32,769 nt of DNA from CAIKZZ01 sp035524495 (GCA_035524495.1 DATKOR010000018.1:1-32769), one strand, 5' to 3'. Shown: positions 1 to 8,927, counted from the first letter of the stretch. The notes: generated from the sequence alone by a model not told the origin. Made by a program: numbers and translations.

Positions 1-632
1 CTGGCGCCGGCCCCGGCGACGACGATCCTCAGCCAGCGCTCGCGCGATGCGAGCATCGCCGCGAGCAGCTCGACCAGCCGCTCCGCGTCGTTGTCGAAGT
101 GCGCCAGCACGCGCGCCAGCGCATCCGCGAGCCGCCCGGGCTCGTCGAGCCGGGCGAGCGTGCGGCGCGCGGCGAGCGCGTGCAGTTCCGCGGCGCGCGG
201 CTCGACCTCGATGCTGACCCCGGCGCGCGACAGGATCGGCAGACGCGCGGCAATCCAGTGGTTCAGCGAGTCGATCGTCTGGATGCGCAGACGCGCCGGC
301 TGCTCGGCGAGCGACCAGCCGGCCTGCTGCGCGTGGGCGAGGACCGCGCGCGCGAGCGCGAGCGTATCGGCGTCGGCGGCGTTGCGTGGCTGGGCGTTCG
401 CCGCCGCGCGGCTGAGCGCCTCGGCGACGCGCGTGCGCATCTCGGCGGCGGCCTTCTGCGTGAAGGTGATCGCGAGCACGGCCTCGGGCCGCGATGCGCG
501 CGCGAGCAGAGCCAGGAAGCGTTGCGTCAGCAGCGTCGTCTTGCCGGAGCCGGCCGGCGCCTGGACGATGAACGACGTCGCGGGATCGAGCGCCCGCGCG
601 CGCGCGGCGGCATCGGGCGGACGGTCAGTCAT
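1..632 (-). CDS. UvrD/Rep-family helicase, AddA-like exonuclease subunit (partial, N-terminal part)
   Basis: The first 210 residues are visible; the gene runs off the left edge. The N-terminus carries a Walker A motif (APAGSGKTT, Lys31), followed by a superfamily I motif Ia stretch (AITFTQKAAAEM) and the motif TIDSLN, where AddA/RecB proteins usually have a TIHSF-like element. Family knowledge: such proteins unwind DNA at double-strand breaks together with a nuclease partner. The ATG at 632 lies inside the end of the upstream nuclease gene, an 8-base overlap in another frame, so the two are translationally coupled and probably form one complex. The catalytic C-terminal half cannot be judged here, including whether it has its own nuclease domain. 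Confidence 0.88.
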   Translation of the reverse strand, partial: MTDRPPDAAARARALDPATSFIVQAPAGSGKTTLLTQRFLALLARASRPEAVLAITFTQKAAAEMRTRVAEALSRAAANAQPRNAADADTLALARAVLAHAQQAGWSLAEQPARLRIQTIDSLNHWIAARLPILSRAGVSIEVEPRAAELHALAARRTLARLDEPGRLADALARVLAHFDNDAERLVELLAAMLASRERWLRIVVAGAGA

Positions 633-3249
633 CGTCCGCCTCCTCGGCCGCCTCGGCGTCCGGGGTCGAGATCCGGCACAGCGTCGCGAGCGCACAGCGC
701 TCGCACGCGCCCGCGGACGGATCCACCGGCGCGGTGCCGGCGGCGTAGCCGGCGGCGAGCTCGCCGAGCGAGCGCTCCCAGTCGGCGAGCAGCCCGCGCC
801 AGTCGACGCCCGCGAGCTCGGCGCGGTTCGAGGCCGCGACGGCCCGCACCCTGGGCAGCAAGCCGTCGCGCTCGGCGAGCCCGACGAAGCCGCTCTTCGC
901 GATCGCGAGGCGCGCGATCGCGACCGCCACGGGTGCCGGGTCGCGGCCGATCGTGTAGGCCGGCAGCTGCACGGGCTCTGGCCGCGGCCCCGCCCAGCGC
1001 CGCGGCGTCGCGGCGCCGCTCTTGTAGTCGATGATCACCTCGCCGCCGTCGGCGAGCCGGTCGACGCGATCGACGCGCACCTCGAGCGGCAGGCCGCCCG
1101 GCGCGATGCGATGGGTCGCCTCGCGCTCGATGACCGTGAACGGCTCGCGCTCGAGCTCGATCTCGGTGAGGCGGTCGATCGCGCGCGCGAGCCAGTCGCG
1201 CTCGAGCGCGACCAGCCGCGAGCGCGGCAGGCGCCTTGCGAGCTCGGCGAAGGCGCGCTCGACCGCTGCGGCGATCGCGGTCGCGCGGCCGGTCGGCCCG
1301 CGCGCCCGCAGCTCGGCCTGGGAGCCGATCTCGCCCCAGAAGGCCGCGAGCGCCGCGTGCGCGAGCTGGCCGCGCAGCTGCGGCGCGAGACCGTTGCGCG
1401 GCGATTCGAGCGCGCGCGCGCCGAGCCTGAGTTCAGCGCCCGCGCGGAACGGGCACAGCGACATGAGCTCGAGCACCCGCACGCCGCCGGCGACGCGCGC
1501 CGCCGGCGCAAGTGCCGGCAGCGCAGGATCGGTCCAGCTCTCGAGGCGTCGCGTCGCGCGCAGCGTCGCGGCGCGCGTCGGCGGCGCCGCGGCGGGCGCG
1601 AAGGCCGGCGCTTCCGGCACGAGCGGCGAGCGCACGCGGCGCGTGTCGCCGTCGAGCCGCGCGGCGCTCAGAACGAGATCCGGCGCCTTCAGCCATCCGC
1701 CGAGCGCCTGCCGTGCGGCCTCGAGCGCGAGCGCGGGCGTAGCGCCCGGGACGCCGCGCGAGCGCTGCAGCGCGAGCGGCAGGAACGGCGTCGGCTGCGC
1801 CGTCGCCGGGAAGCGCTCGGCGGTGAGGCCCGCGACCCACAGGCCGTCGCACGGCAGCGCCGGGTCCTCGAGACGCTCGAGCACCAGCACCGGCGCGTCG
1901 TCCACCTCGGCGGCGACGGTCGTCGCGCCGACGAGCGCGCGCAGCTCCGCGCAGGCGGCGGCGTAGTCGAGCGCGGGCAGGATCGCGGCCAGCGAGCCGA
2001 GCGTCGCGAGCGCCTCGTTGAACGCGTGCGCCGCCTGGTACTCGCGCGGGGCAAGCGCGCGGCCCTTCGGCCAGCCGACCGCGCGCAGCGCGCGCTGCAT
2101 CGCCTCGGCCCAGTCGGCGGCACTGTGGCGCCCGCGGCGCGCGAGCGAGGCGCGCGCCTCGACGACGAGCGCGGCGAACCCGGGCTCGGCGCCGCGCCCG
2201 GCACGCAGGTGCGCGAGCGCAGCTTCCGCATCGAGCGCGGCGCTGCCGAGGCGCCGCAGCTCGACGTCCAGGAGCGCGCGCCGCGCGGCGACCACCGGCG
2301 TCGCCGGCAGATAGGGAGAGCGCAGCAGCCGTCCGAGCGCCAGCACGTCGAGTTCCGCGGCGCCGAGCCCGATGACCCCGAGCGCGCAATCGGCGACCGC
2401 GTGCGCGGCGAGCCGCGGCGCGACGCTGAAGGCGTACGGGCGCGCATCGGGCGCGCCGGGCGACAGGAGCTCTGGCGCGAGCCGGTCGTCGAGCAGGCGC
2501 GCGAACGCCGCGCCGCGCGAGCCCAGGTCCGGCAGGATCACGATCAGCCGTGCCTCGCGCTCCGCGCCGAGCCGCGCCGCGAGCCAGCCCGCGATCGCCG
2601 CGTGCTCGCTGTCGGGCGTTGCGGCCTCGTGCCAGGCGCGCGCGCCGGGCGTGGCCTCGAGCGCGAGCTCCGAGACCGCGCGATCGCCGGCGGCGAGCGC
2701 GGCCTCGAGCGCGGTGCGCGCGGGCGTCGCTGCGCTGAAGCCGTGCCAGCCGAGCGGCGGCCCGGGACCGAGCCCGCGCGCGGCGAGCCAGGCCGGCAGC
2801 CGCGCGGCGTCGAGCACGCCCTGCTCGGCGGTCGCGCGCTCGAAGCTCTCGGACCAGCGGCGAAACGCCGCTTCCTCCGCGGTGACGGGCGCGAGCGCCG
2901 CGAGCGGCAGGCGCCACTCGTGCGCGAGCGCCCAGGCGCGCGCCGCCTCGGCCGCGGTCGCCTCGGCGCTCAGCAGTGCGACGCCCTCGGGGCTGTGCTC
3001 GATGATTCGCTGCCACAGGCGGCGCGCGGCGTAGTCGCCGATCAGCTGCGGGCGGTCGTCGTGGGCGCGGACCTCGCGCTCGAGCCAGGCGCCATAGGAC
3101 AGGATGCGCGGGCTCGGCCAGACGCGCATTCCGCGACCGGCCGCGGCGCGGCCGAACTCGATGCGCAGCGCCCGCGCCTGGCGCGGCGTCGCGGTGACGA
3201 GCTCCCCGCCCGCGTCGAGTAACGCCTGGTGGCGCCGGGTGCCGTGCAC
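625..3249 (-). CDS. AddB-like PD-(D/E)XK nuclease, probable double-strand break repair protein
   Basis: An 874-residue protein resembling the 'probable DNA repair protein' family related to AddB found in beta- and gammaproteobacteria. The C-terminal third has a RecB-type nuclease core: Asp727 in RVDRVDR, Asp741 and Lys743 in IIDYKSG, then a QLPAY motif. Cys599 (LCPFRAG) together with Cys849, Cys852 and Cys858 matches the AddB pattern for a 4Fe-4S cluster. No Walker A motif is visible in the N-terminal half, so it looks like an inactive-helicase scaffold. The GTG start is 7 bases after the aminotransferase stop and lacks a clear Shine-Dalgarno sequence. It overlaps the AddA-like gene by 8 bases. 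Predicted role: processing of DNA ends for recombinational repair. Confidence 0.85.
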   Translation of the reverse strand: MHGTRRHQALLDAGGELVTATPRQARALRIEFGRAAAGRGMRVWPSPRILSYGAWLEREVRAHDDRPQLIGDYAARRLWQRIIEHSPEGVALLSAEATAAEAARAWALAHEWRLPLAALAPVTAEEAAFRRWSESFERATAEQGVLDAARLPAWLAARGLGPGPPLGWHGFSAATPARTALEAALAAGDRAVSELALEATPGARAWHEAATPDSEHAAIAGWLAARLGAEREARLIVILPDLGSRGAAFARLLDDRLAPELLSPGAPDARPYAFSVAPRLAAHAVADCALGVIGLGAAELDVLALGRLLRSPYLPATPVVAARRALLDVELRRLGSAALDAEAALAHLRAGRGAEPGFAALVVEARASLARRGRHSAADWAEAMQRALRAVGWPKGRALAPREYQAAHAFNEALATLGSLAAILPALDYAAACAELRALVGATTVAAEVDDAPVLVLERLEDPALPCDGLWVAGLTAERFPATAQPTPFLPLALQRSRGVPGATPALALEAARQALGGWLKAPDLVLSAARLDGDTRRVRSPLVPEAPAFAPAAAPPTRAATLRATRRLESWTDPALPALAPAARVAGGVRVLELMSLCPFRAGAELRLGARALESPRNGLAPQLRGQLAHAALAAFWGEIGSQAELRARGPTGRATAIAAAVERAFAELARRLPRSRLVALERDWLARAIDRLTEIELEREPFTVIEREATHRIAPGGLPLEVRVDRVDRLADGGEVIIDYKSGAATPRRWAGPRPEPVQLPAYTIGRDPAPVAVAIARLAIAKSGFVGLAERDGLLPRVRAVAASNRAELAGVDWRGLLADWERSLGELAAGYAAGTAPVDPSAGACERCALATLCRISTPDAEAAEEADDD

Positions 3250-3256
3250 TTCGGCT

Positions 3257-4522
3257 TTAGGAGACGACCTTGAGCGGCGTCGCGGCCGGACGGCTGGCGG
3301 CCGTCGCGGCGTAGACGTCGAGCTGCGCCTCGATGCGCCCGAAGACGTCGGCCAGCACGTCGGGCTCCGGCAGCAGCGTCACGCGAAAGTGCGTGTTGTA
3401 CGGGGTGTTGAAGCTGACGCCGGGCGCGACGACGACATGCTTGTGCTCGAGCAGGTCCATCGCGAACACCTGGTCGTCGAAGTCCGGCAGCAGGTCGCGG
3501 CGCACGCCTATGAAGGCGTACATCGAGCCCATCGGCCGCACGAGCTCGAGGTAGCGGCTGGCGGCGACGGCGTCGATGATCGCCTGGCGGGACGCGTACA
3601 GCCGGCCGCCCGGCCGCACGAGGTCGCGGATCGACTGGTAGCCGCCGAGCGCCGTCTGCACCGCCCACTGGCCGGGCACGTTGCTGCACAGGCGCAGCGA
3701 GCTCAGCAGCTCGAGCCCCTGCAGGTACTCGCCCGCGCCCTCGCGCTCCCCGGAGAACACCGCCCAGCCGACGCGGTAGCCGCAGGCGCGGTAGATCTTC
3801 GAGAGCCCCGAGAGCGTCGCGCACAAGGTCCCGTGCACCAGCGTCGCGAGCGGAACGTACGTCGCGCCGTCGTAGGTCATCTGGTCGTAGATCTCGTCCG
3901 CCAGCACGACCAGCCGGTGGCGCTCGGCGATCGCGACCAGGCGCTCGAGCACGGCGCGGTCGTAGACCGCGCCCGTCGGGTTGTTCGGGTTGATGATCAC
4001 GATCGCGCGCGTGCGCCGGGTGACGAGCTTCTCGACCTCGTCCGGATCCGGCATGAAGCGGTTGTGCGCGTGGCACGGGTAGTGGACTGCGCGGCCGCGG
4101 TTGAGGTTGGCCGCCGCGGTCCACAGCGGATAGTCGGGGCTCGGCACCAGCACCTCGTCGCCGTCGTTGAGGAGCGCCCGCAGCACGAGGTCGATGAGTT
4201 CGGAAACGCCGTTGCCGATGAACACGTCGTCGACCGTGACGTCGCGCAGTCCGCGTTCCTGCTGCTGCATCACGATCGCCTCGCGCGCCGGGAAGATCCC
4301 CTTCTGGTGCACGTAGCCCTCGGCGGCGCGCATGTTCTCGATCATCGCGAGGCGCATCGTCTCGGGCGTGCGAAAGCCGAAGGCGCCCGGATTGCCGATG
4401 TTGAGCGAGATGATGTCGTAGCCGAGGCGCTCCATCTCGTGGGCGCGGTGGGCGAGCTGGCCGCGGATCTCGTAGCGGACGCCGTGGAGCGCGCTGCTCG
4501 CGCGGATGGTCGGGGTCGTCAT
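3257..4522 (-). CDS. alaA: PLP-dependent aminotransferase, AlaA-like
   Basis: A 421-residue fold-type I aminotransferase most like AlaA (glutamate-pyruvate transaminase). The Schiff-base lysine is Lys242 in SGLSKIYRACGYRVGW. Cofactor residues are visible in NPNNPTG (from 179), DEIYDQM (Asp209, Tyr212) and in SPDYPLW. The substrate-side opening ISLNIGNPGAFGF is typical of the AlaA group. Expected reaction: alanine + 2-oxoglutarate to pyruvate + glutamate, cytosolic; a close paralogue specificity cannot be excluded. It lies 45 bases after the CoA-transferase and 7 bases before the AddB-like gene. Immediately upstream of the ATG the DNA turns AT-rich (TATTCT then TTGTTTT) with no Shine-Dalgarno, so an own promoter giving a nearly leaderless mRNA is possible. 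Confidence 0.87.
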   Translation of the reverse strand: MTTPTIRASSALHGVRYEIRGQLAHRAHEMERLGYDIISLNIGNPGAFGFRTPETMRLAMIENMRAAEGYVHQKGIFPAREAIVMQQQERGLRDVTVDDVFIGNGVSELIDLVLRALLNDGDEVLVPSPDYPLWTAAANLNRGRAVHYPCHAHNRFMPDPDEVEKLVTRRTRAIVIINPNNPTGAVYDRAVLERLVAIAERHRLVVLADEIYDQMTYDGATYVPLATLVHGTLCATLSGLSKIYRACGYRVGWAVFSGEREGAGEYLQGLELLSSLRLCSNVPGQWAVQTALGGYQSIRDLVRPGGRLYASRQAIIDAVAASRYLELVRPMGSMYAFIGVRRDLLPDFDDQVFAMDLLEHKHVVVAPGVSFNTPYNTHFRVTLLPEPDVLADVFGRIEAQLDVYAATAASRPAATPLKVVS

Positions 4523-4567
4523 AAAACAAAGAATAGCGCAGCGGGAACCGCGGCGCAGTGCGGACCT

Positions 4568-5791
4568 TCAACCGACGGCGCCGCTCCCCTTGAGTGCCGC
4601 GAGCTCGGCCGGCCCGAGCCCGAGCTCCGCCTCGAGCACCGCGCCCGTGTGCTCGCCGAGCAGCGGCGGCGCCTGCCGGTACTCGAGCGCGCTGCGCGAG
4701 TACCTAGTGGGGTTTCGCACCTGCGGGACCTCCCCGGACAGCGGGTGCGCCAGGTCGATCCGCAGCTGCCGATGGCGGACCTGGGGCTCGTCGAACACGG
4801 CGGCAAGATCGTTGATCGGCCCGCACGGCACGGCGGCGGGCGTCAGGAGCTCGATCCACTCCCGCGTGCCGCGCGCCGCGAGGAGCCCGGCGACGATCGG
4901 CACGAGGATCGCGCGGTGCCTGACCCGCGCCGCGTTGGTCGCGAAGCGCGGGTCGCGGGCGAGCTCGGCGCGCCCGGCGAGCTCGGCGAACGCCGCGAAC
5001 TGGCGGTCGTTGCCGATCGCGAGCATCAGGTGACCGTCGCGAGTCCCGAAGGCCTGGTACGGCACGATGTTCGGGTGGGCCGTCCCCTGCCGGGCCGGCG
5101 CCTTGCCCGTCAGCAGGTAGTTCAGGTTCTGGTTCGCGAGCCAGCCGACCTGCGTGTCGAGCAGCGCGAGGTCGATGTGCTGGCCGAGCCCGGAGTGCGT
5201 GCGCTCGTAGAGCGCCGCGGCGATCGCCGCGACCGCGTACATGCCGGTCATCAGGTCGACGACCGCGACGCCGACCTTCTGCGGGCCGCCACCCGGCTCA
5301 CCGTCCGGAACGCCGGTCAGGCTCATCAGGCCACCCTTGCCCTGGATCATCGCGTCGTAGCCCGCGCCCTGCGCCTCCGGCCCGTCCTGGCCGTAGGCGG
5401 AGATCGAGCAGTAGACGAGTCGCGGGTTCAGCGTCGCGAGATCGGCGTAGCCGAGTCCGTACTTCGCGAGCCCGCCGACCTTGAAGTTCTCGACGAGCAC
5501 GTCGGCGCGCGCCGCGAGCGCGCGCACGAGGCGCTGGCCGTCGGGGTTTGCGATGTCGATGGCGAGCGAGTGCTTGCCGCGGTTGGTCGACAGGTAGTAG
5601 GCCGATTCGCCGGTGTCCCGACCGTCGCGGTCCTTGAGCCACGGCGGGCCCCAGCTGCGCGTGTCATCGCCGCTGCCGGGCTTCTCGACCTTCCAGACGG
5701 TCGCGCCGAAATCGGCGAGCGCCTGCGTCGCCCACGGCCCGGCGAGCACGCGACTGAGATCGAGCACCTTGATGCCAGCGAGCGGTCCCAC
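4568..5791 (-). CDS. CaiB/BaiF (type III) CoA-transferase
   Basis: A 407-residue class III CoA-transferase. The opening LAGIKVLDLSRVLAGP and the sequence VLVENFKVGGLAKYGLGY are family hallmarks. The catalytic aspartate aligned with Asp169 of formyl-CoA transferase is Asp179 in VGVAVVDLMTG. PCGPINDL and PLLGEHT occur near the C-terminus as usual. It should move CoA between carboxylic acids in the cytosol; the acyl substrate cannot be read from sequence. The start is GTG with weak Shine-Dalgarno. It sits 73 bases downstream of the cupin gene and 45 bases upstream of alaA, so co-transcription is likely but not proven. Confidence 0.9.
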   Translation of the reverse strand: MGPLAGIKVLDLSRVLAGPWATQALADFGATVWKVEKPGSGDDTRSWGPPWLKDRDGRDTGESAYYLSTNRGKHSLAIDIANPDGQRLVRALAARADVLVENFKVGGLAKYGLGYADLATLNPRLVYCSISAYGQDGPEAQGAGYDAMIQGKGGLMSLTGVPDGEPGGGPQKVGVAVVDLMTGMYAVAAIAAALYERTHSGLGQHIDLALLDTQVGWLANQNLNYLLTGKAPARQGTAHPNIVPYQAFGTRDGHLMLAIGNDRQFAAFAELAGRAELARDPRFATNAARVRHRAILVPIVAGLLAARGTREWIELLTPAAVPCGPINDLAAVFDEPQVRHRQLRIDLAHPLSGEVPQVRNPTRYSRSALEYRQAPPLLGEHTGAVLEAELGLGPAELAALKGSGAVG

Positions 5792-5864
5792 GAAGACCCC
5801 GACGGAGGGCGCCCGGGTGGCGCGCGCTCACGGTAACCAGAACGGGCGGCGATTGCGAGCGGGG

Positions 5865-6689
5865 TCAGCGCCGCGCGTGCACGGCCGCGGCGAGCGCCGG
5901 ACGGCGAAGCCGTAGCGCGCGCGCCGCGCGCGCGCGATTCTCGGCGGCGCTCGCCCACGGGTCGAAGTGCAGCGTCTCGGCGAGCTCGCCGTCGCTGCGC
6001 ATCAGAAAGAGCGCGCCGCGCTCCGAGGCGCAGGGCCCGAAACTTGCGAACGGCGCGCGCCATGCGTAGCTGCCCGCGGTGCCGCGCCCGCCCTGCAGCG
6101 ACCAGGTACTGCCCGCGAGCTGGTACGTCTCGACCGCGGCATCGCACACGGCGATCGCGTCGCGGCGAAAGCCGGGCGCGAGCGCGACCAGCATCGTGAG
6201 CGCCCCGGTCCCGGGCTCGGCGTGGAGCCGCTTGACGAGGCGTCCCGGCACCGCGTGCGGGCCGGCGTCCCAGTCGAGGTCGCCGGCGTCGAGCACCACC
6301 AGCCGGTCGCGCTCGGCGCGCGGATGATCGGAATCCGCGGCGCCGAAGCTCGGCGCCGCGTCGTTATAGAAGGCCAGCAGCTCGCAGCCGCGCGCGCTCG
6401 CGAGCGGCGGCACGACGACGCCGCGCGGCACGAAGCGGTAGTGACCGGCGCCATGGCGCTCGCCGTCGACCTCGATGGCGCCGCCGAGCACGTAGAGCTC
6501 GAGGTCCGAGTCGCCGCGTCCGGCCGGCCAGCGCAGGCCCGGCGCGAGCTTGAGCAGGAGCGACGAGGCGCCGCTCGCCGGATCGACACTCAGCACGCGA
6601 CAGCGCAGGCCCCGCGGGAATCCCGGGAGCGACAGCCGCTGCCACGCGCCGCGCCGCGCGGCGAGCTGCTCGATGTGGGGTCGCGTCAC
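5865..6689 (-). CDS. two-lobed cupin-like protein
   Basis: A 274-residue soluble protein that reads as two related beta-barrel lobes, about residues 38-108 and 160-232. Lobe 1 has a cupin-like run (DLELYVLGGAIEVDGERHG, then GHYRFVPRGVVVPP). Lobe 2 has VETYQLAGSTWSLQGGRGT with GSYAWR. The layout resembles DUF4437/ChrR-like bicupins, but the canonical three-histidine metal set is not evident, so catalytic activity is uncertain. The GTG start overlaps the stop of the upstream 83-residue gene as GTGA, indicating coupled translation. No signal peptide. Function unknown; sensing or binding of a small acid would fit the transporter and CoA-transferase neighbours, but that is inference. Confidence 0.7.
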   Translation of the reverse strand: MTRPHIEQLAARRGAWQRLSLPGFPRGLRCRVLSVDPASGASSLLLKLAPGLRWPAGRGDSDLELYVLGGAIEVDGERHGAGHYRFVPRGVVVPPLASARGCELLAFYNDAAPSFGAADSDHPRAERDRLVVLDAGDLDWDAGPHAVPGRLVKRLHAEPGTGALTMLVALAPGFRRDAIAVCDAAVETYQLAGSTWSLQGGRGTAGSYAWRAPFASFGPCASERGALFLMRSDGELAETLHFDPWASAAENRARAARALRLRRPALAAAVHARR

Positions 6690-6937
6690 GTCCCGCCCTG
6701 ACGCGCGCGCCGCCCGCGCGCGGGCAGCTCGTCGGGGGAGATGCGCCGGCGCACGCCCGGTGATTCGTCGAAGCCGCGCGCCTGCAGGCGCCCGAGGAAC
6801 TCATCGACCCATTTCGCGCGCCGCGGCGCGAGCGCCTCGGCTTCGGCGGCCAGCAGCCGGCAGCGGCGCCGCTGGTGCGCACTCTCGGCGCGCAACCAGC
6901 GCCTGGCGGCGGGGCCCGGGGGGTTCAGCGGCTTCAT
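6686..6937 (-). CDS. small conserved-looking protein of unknown function
   Basis: An 83-residue, very Arg/Ala-rich protein (MKPLNPPGPAARRWLRAES... ending ...RGRRARQGGT). I do not recognise it. Support for it being real: GGAG stands 8 bases before the ATG, the frame runs without interruption into a GTGA overlap with the cupin gene, and it fills the gap between the ABC transporter and that gene. The middle (about 20-55) should form a charged helix; there is no signal peptide or membrane segment, and one cysteine. It may be a helical partner or regulator of the coupled cupin protein; this is inference from the overlap alone. Confidence 0.6.
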   Translation of the reverse strand: MKPLNPPGPAARRWLRAESAHQRRRCRLLAAEAEALAPRRAKWVDEFLGRLQARGFDESPGVRRRISPDELPARGRRARQGGT

Positions 6938-6996
6938 CAGCGAGTCTCCGGAGGGCGAGCAGCGTAGGCGAGCGACGCCGCCAAGTAAATCGGCGC

Positions 6997-7956
6997 TCAG
7001 CGCGCGACGCCTTCGCGCCAGCGGAAGCACGCGACGGTCGCGCCCTCCTCCGTCGTCTCGAGCGGCGGGCGCTCGCTCTGACAGCGCGCCAGCACGTGCG
7101 GGCAGCGGCCGGCGAACACGCATCCGGCGGGACGCGCAAACGGCGATTCGACGTCGGGCGGCGTGCCGGCGGCACGCGACGGCCGGCCCTCGAGCGTCAT
7201 CACCGAGTCGAGCAGCAGGCGCGTGTACGGATGGCGCGGGCGCTCGTAGAGCGCGCCCCGGGGTGCCGACTCGAGCAGCTGGCCGCGGTAGAGGACGACG
7301 ACGCGGCTCGCGATCCGGCGCACGACGGCGAGGTCGTGGCTGATGAACACGAGCGCGAGGCGCTCGGTGCGCATCAGCCCGAGCAGCAGGTTGACGATCT
7401 GCGCCTGCACCGAGGCATCGAGCGCGCTGACGGCCTCGTCGCAGACCACGAGCTCGGGCCGCGTGATCAGCGCGCGCGCGATCGCCGCGCGCTGGCACTG
7501 TCCGCCCGAGAGCTCGTGCGGCCGGCGCGCCGCGTGCGAGGGGTCGAGGCCGACGCGCTCGAGGAGCGCCGCGACGCGCGCGGCGCGCGCTGCGGCGTCG
7601 AGCGCGGGCTCGTGCACCGTCAGCGGCTCGGCGACCGACTCGCCGACGGTGAGCCGCGGGTCGAGGCTCGCGCCGGGGTGCTGGAACACCAGCGTCAGTT
7701 CGCGGCGGCGGCGGCGCAGCGCCGCCTTCGACAGCGTCGCAAGATCCTCGCCCTTGTAGCGCACCCGGCCCGCGGTCGGCGCGATGAGCGCCAGGAGCGC
7801 CCGCGCGAGCGTCGACTTGCCCGACCCCGACTCGCCGACGATGCCGAGCGACTCGCCGGGCGCGAGCGCGAGGCTGACGTCGTCGAGCGCCCGCAGTCGC
7901 CGGCCGCGCGAGCGGTACTCGACGACGAGGTTCTCGGTCGCGGCGAGCGGCGTCAT
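6997..7956 (-). CDS. ABC transporter ATP-binding protein, OppF/DppF type
   Basis: A 319-residue ATPase of the peptide/nickel importer family. Visible are Walker A GESGSGKST (Lys47), a Q-loop in LVFQHPGASLDPRLTV, the signature LSGGQCQRAAIARAL, Walker B LVVCDEAVSALD and the switch histidine in FISHDLAVV. The C-terminal CVFAGRCPHVLARC segment is the Cys-containing extension of oligopeptide-type ATPases (Fe-S in characterised relatives). The true start is the ATG at 7956, which overlaps the stop of the preceding ATPase gene as ATGA; longer reading frames upstream are other-frame artefacts. It pairs with the OppD-like ATPase to energise uptake. Confidence 0.93.
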   Translation of the reverse strand: MTPLAATENLVVEYRSRGRRLRALDDVSLALAPGESLGIVGESGSGKSTLARALLALIAPTAGRVRYKGEDLATLSKAALRRRRRELTLVFQHPGASLDPRLTVGESVAEPLTVHEPALDAAARAARVAALLERVGLDPSHAARRPHELSGGQCQRAAIARALITRPELVVCDEAVSALDASVQAQIVNLLLGLMRTERLALVFISHDLAVVRRIASRVVVLYRGQLLESAPRGALYERPRHPYTRLLLDSVMTLEGRPSRAAGTPPDVESPFARPAGCVFAGRCPHVLARCQSERPPLETTEEGATVACFRWREGVAR

Positions 7957-8927
7957 GACGCGGTACCGGCCGGCAGCGGCGCGTGGCATGCGAAGCGCGT
8001 TGCGCCGTCCGCGACGAGCGGCGGCGCCTCGCGCGCGCAGCGCGAGAGCGCGCGCGGGCAGCGCGGCGCGAACGCGCAGCCCCGAAGACGCTCGCCGGGC
8101 GCCGGCGGGTTGCCGGCGATCGCCGCGACCGGCGCATCGAGGGCGCTGTCGAGCGTGAGGCGCGCGGTGGCGAGCGCCGCCGTGTAGGGGTGCCGCGGTG
8201 CCCTCAGCACCGCGCGCGCCGGCCCCTGCTCGACGATGCGCCCGGCGTACAGCACCGCGACCTCGTCGCACAAGGTCGCAACGACCGCGAGATCGTGACT
8301 GACGAGCAACAGCGCCGTCGTCCCGCCGCCGGTCAGCTCGGCCAGCAGCGCGACGATGCCCGCCTCGACGGTCACGTCGAGCGCCGTCGTCGGCTCGTCG
8401 GCGATGATCAGCGCCGGCGAGGCGATCAGCGCGCAGGCGATCATCACGCGCTGCTGCAGGCCGCCCGAAAGCTCGTGCGGATACTGGCGCAGGCGCGCTG
8501 CCGCGTCCGGGACGTGGACGCGCTCGAGCACCTGCTGCGACAGGTGCCGCGCCGCGGCTCCTCGTGCGAGGCCGTGCGCGATCAGCACCTCGGCGAGCTG
8601 CGTGCCGATCGAGAGGTGCGGCGCGAGCGCGGCGGCCGGGTCCTGGAAGATCGTGCCGATGCGCGCGCCGCGAACCTTGCGAAGGGCCGCGGGCGTTGCG
8701 CCGATGAGCTCCGCGCCGTCGAAGCGGATGCTGCCCGAGCGCCGCGCGGTGCGCGGCGTCAGCCCCGGGATCGCCAGCGCGAGCTGGGACTTGCCGGCGC
8801 CCGACTCGCCGACGAGACCGAGGCTCCCGCCGCGCCCGAGCGCGAGCGAGATGCCCTCGACCGCGACCGTGCCGCCGCCGAAGGCGATCGACAGATCCCG
8901 GATCGCAAGCAGCGGCTCAGCGCTCAT
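7953..8927 (-). CDS. ABC transporter ATP-binding protein, OppD/DppD type
   Basis: A 324-residue ATPase with Walker A GESGAGKSQ (Lys46), Q-loop TIFQDPAAALAPHLSI, signature LSGGLQQRVMIACAL, Walker B ALIIADEPTTALD and LVSHDLAVV. The last 50 residues carry the oligopeptide-transporter extension GCAFAPRCPRALSRC. I prefer the ATG at 8927 (MSAEPLLAIRDL), which overlaps the permease end by 11 bases; an in-frame ATG at 8942 would add five residues. Its 3' end overlaps the OppF-like gene by 4 bases. Heterodimer partner of the next gene's product. Confidence 0.93.
   Translation of the reverse strand: MSAEPLLAIRDLSIAFGGGTVAVEGISLALGRGGSLGLVGESGAGKSQLALAIPGLTPRTARRSGSIRFDGAELIGATPAALRKVRGARIGTIFQDPAAALAPHLSIGTQLAEVLIAHGLARGAAARHLSQQVLERVHVPDAAARLRQYPHELSGGLQQRVMIACALIASPALIIADEPTTALDVTVEAGIVALLAELTGGGTTALLLVSHDLAVVATLCDEVAVLYAGRIVEQGPARAVLRAPRHPYTAALATARLTLDSALDAPVAAIAGNPPAPGERLRGCAFAPRCPRALSRCAREAPPLVADGATRFACHAPLPAGTAS

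Noticed and set aside
91..3222. Very long plus-strand open frame opposite the AddA/AddB-like genes
   Set aside because: Arg/Ala/Gly-rich composition with no recognisable domain; it lies antisense to two genes with clear motifs. Typical GC-rich shadow frame.
3104..5836. 910-codon plus-strand frame opposite alaA and the CoA-transferase
   Set aside because: Antisense to two well-supported enzymes; low-complexity product without motifs.
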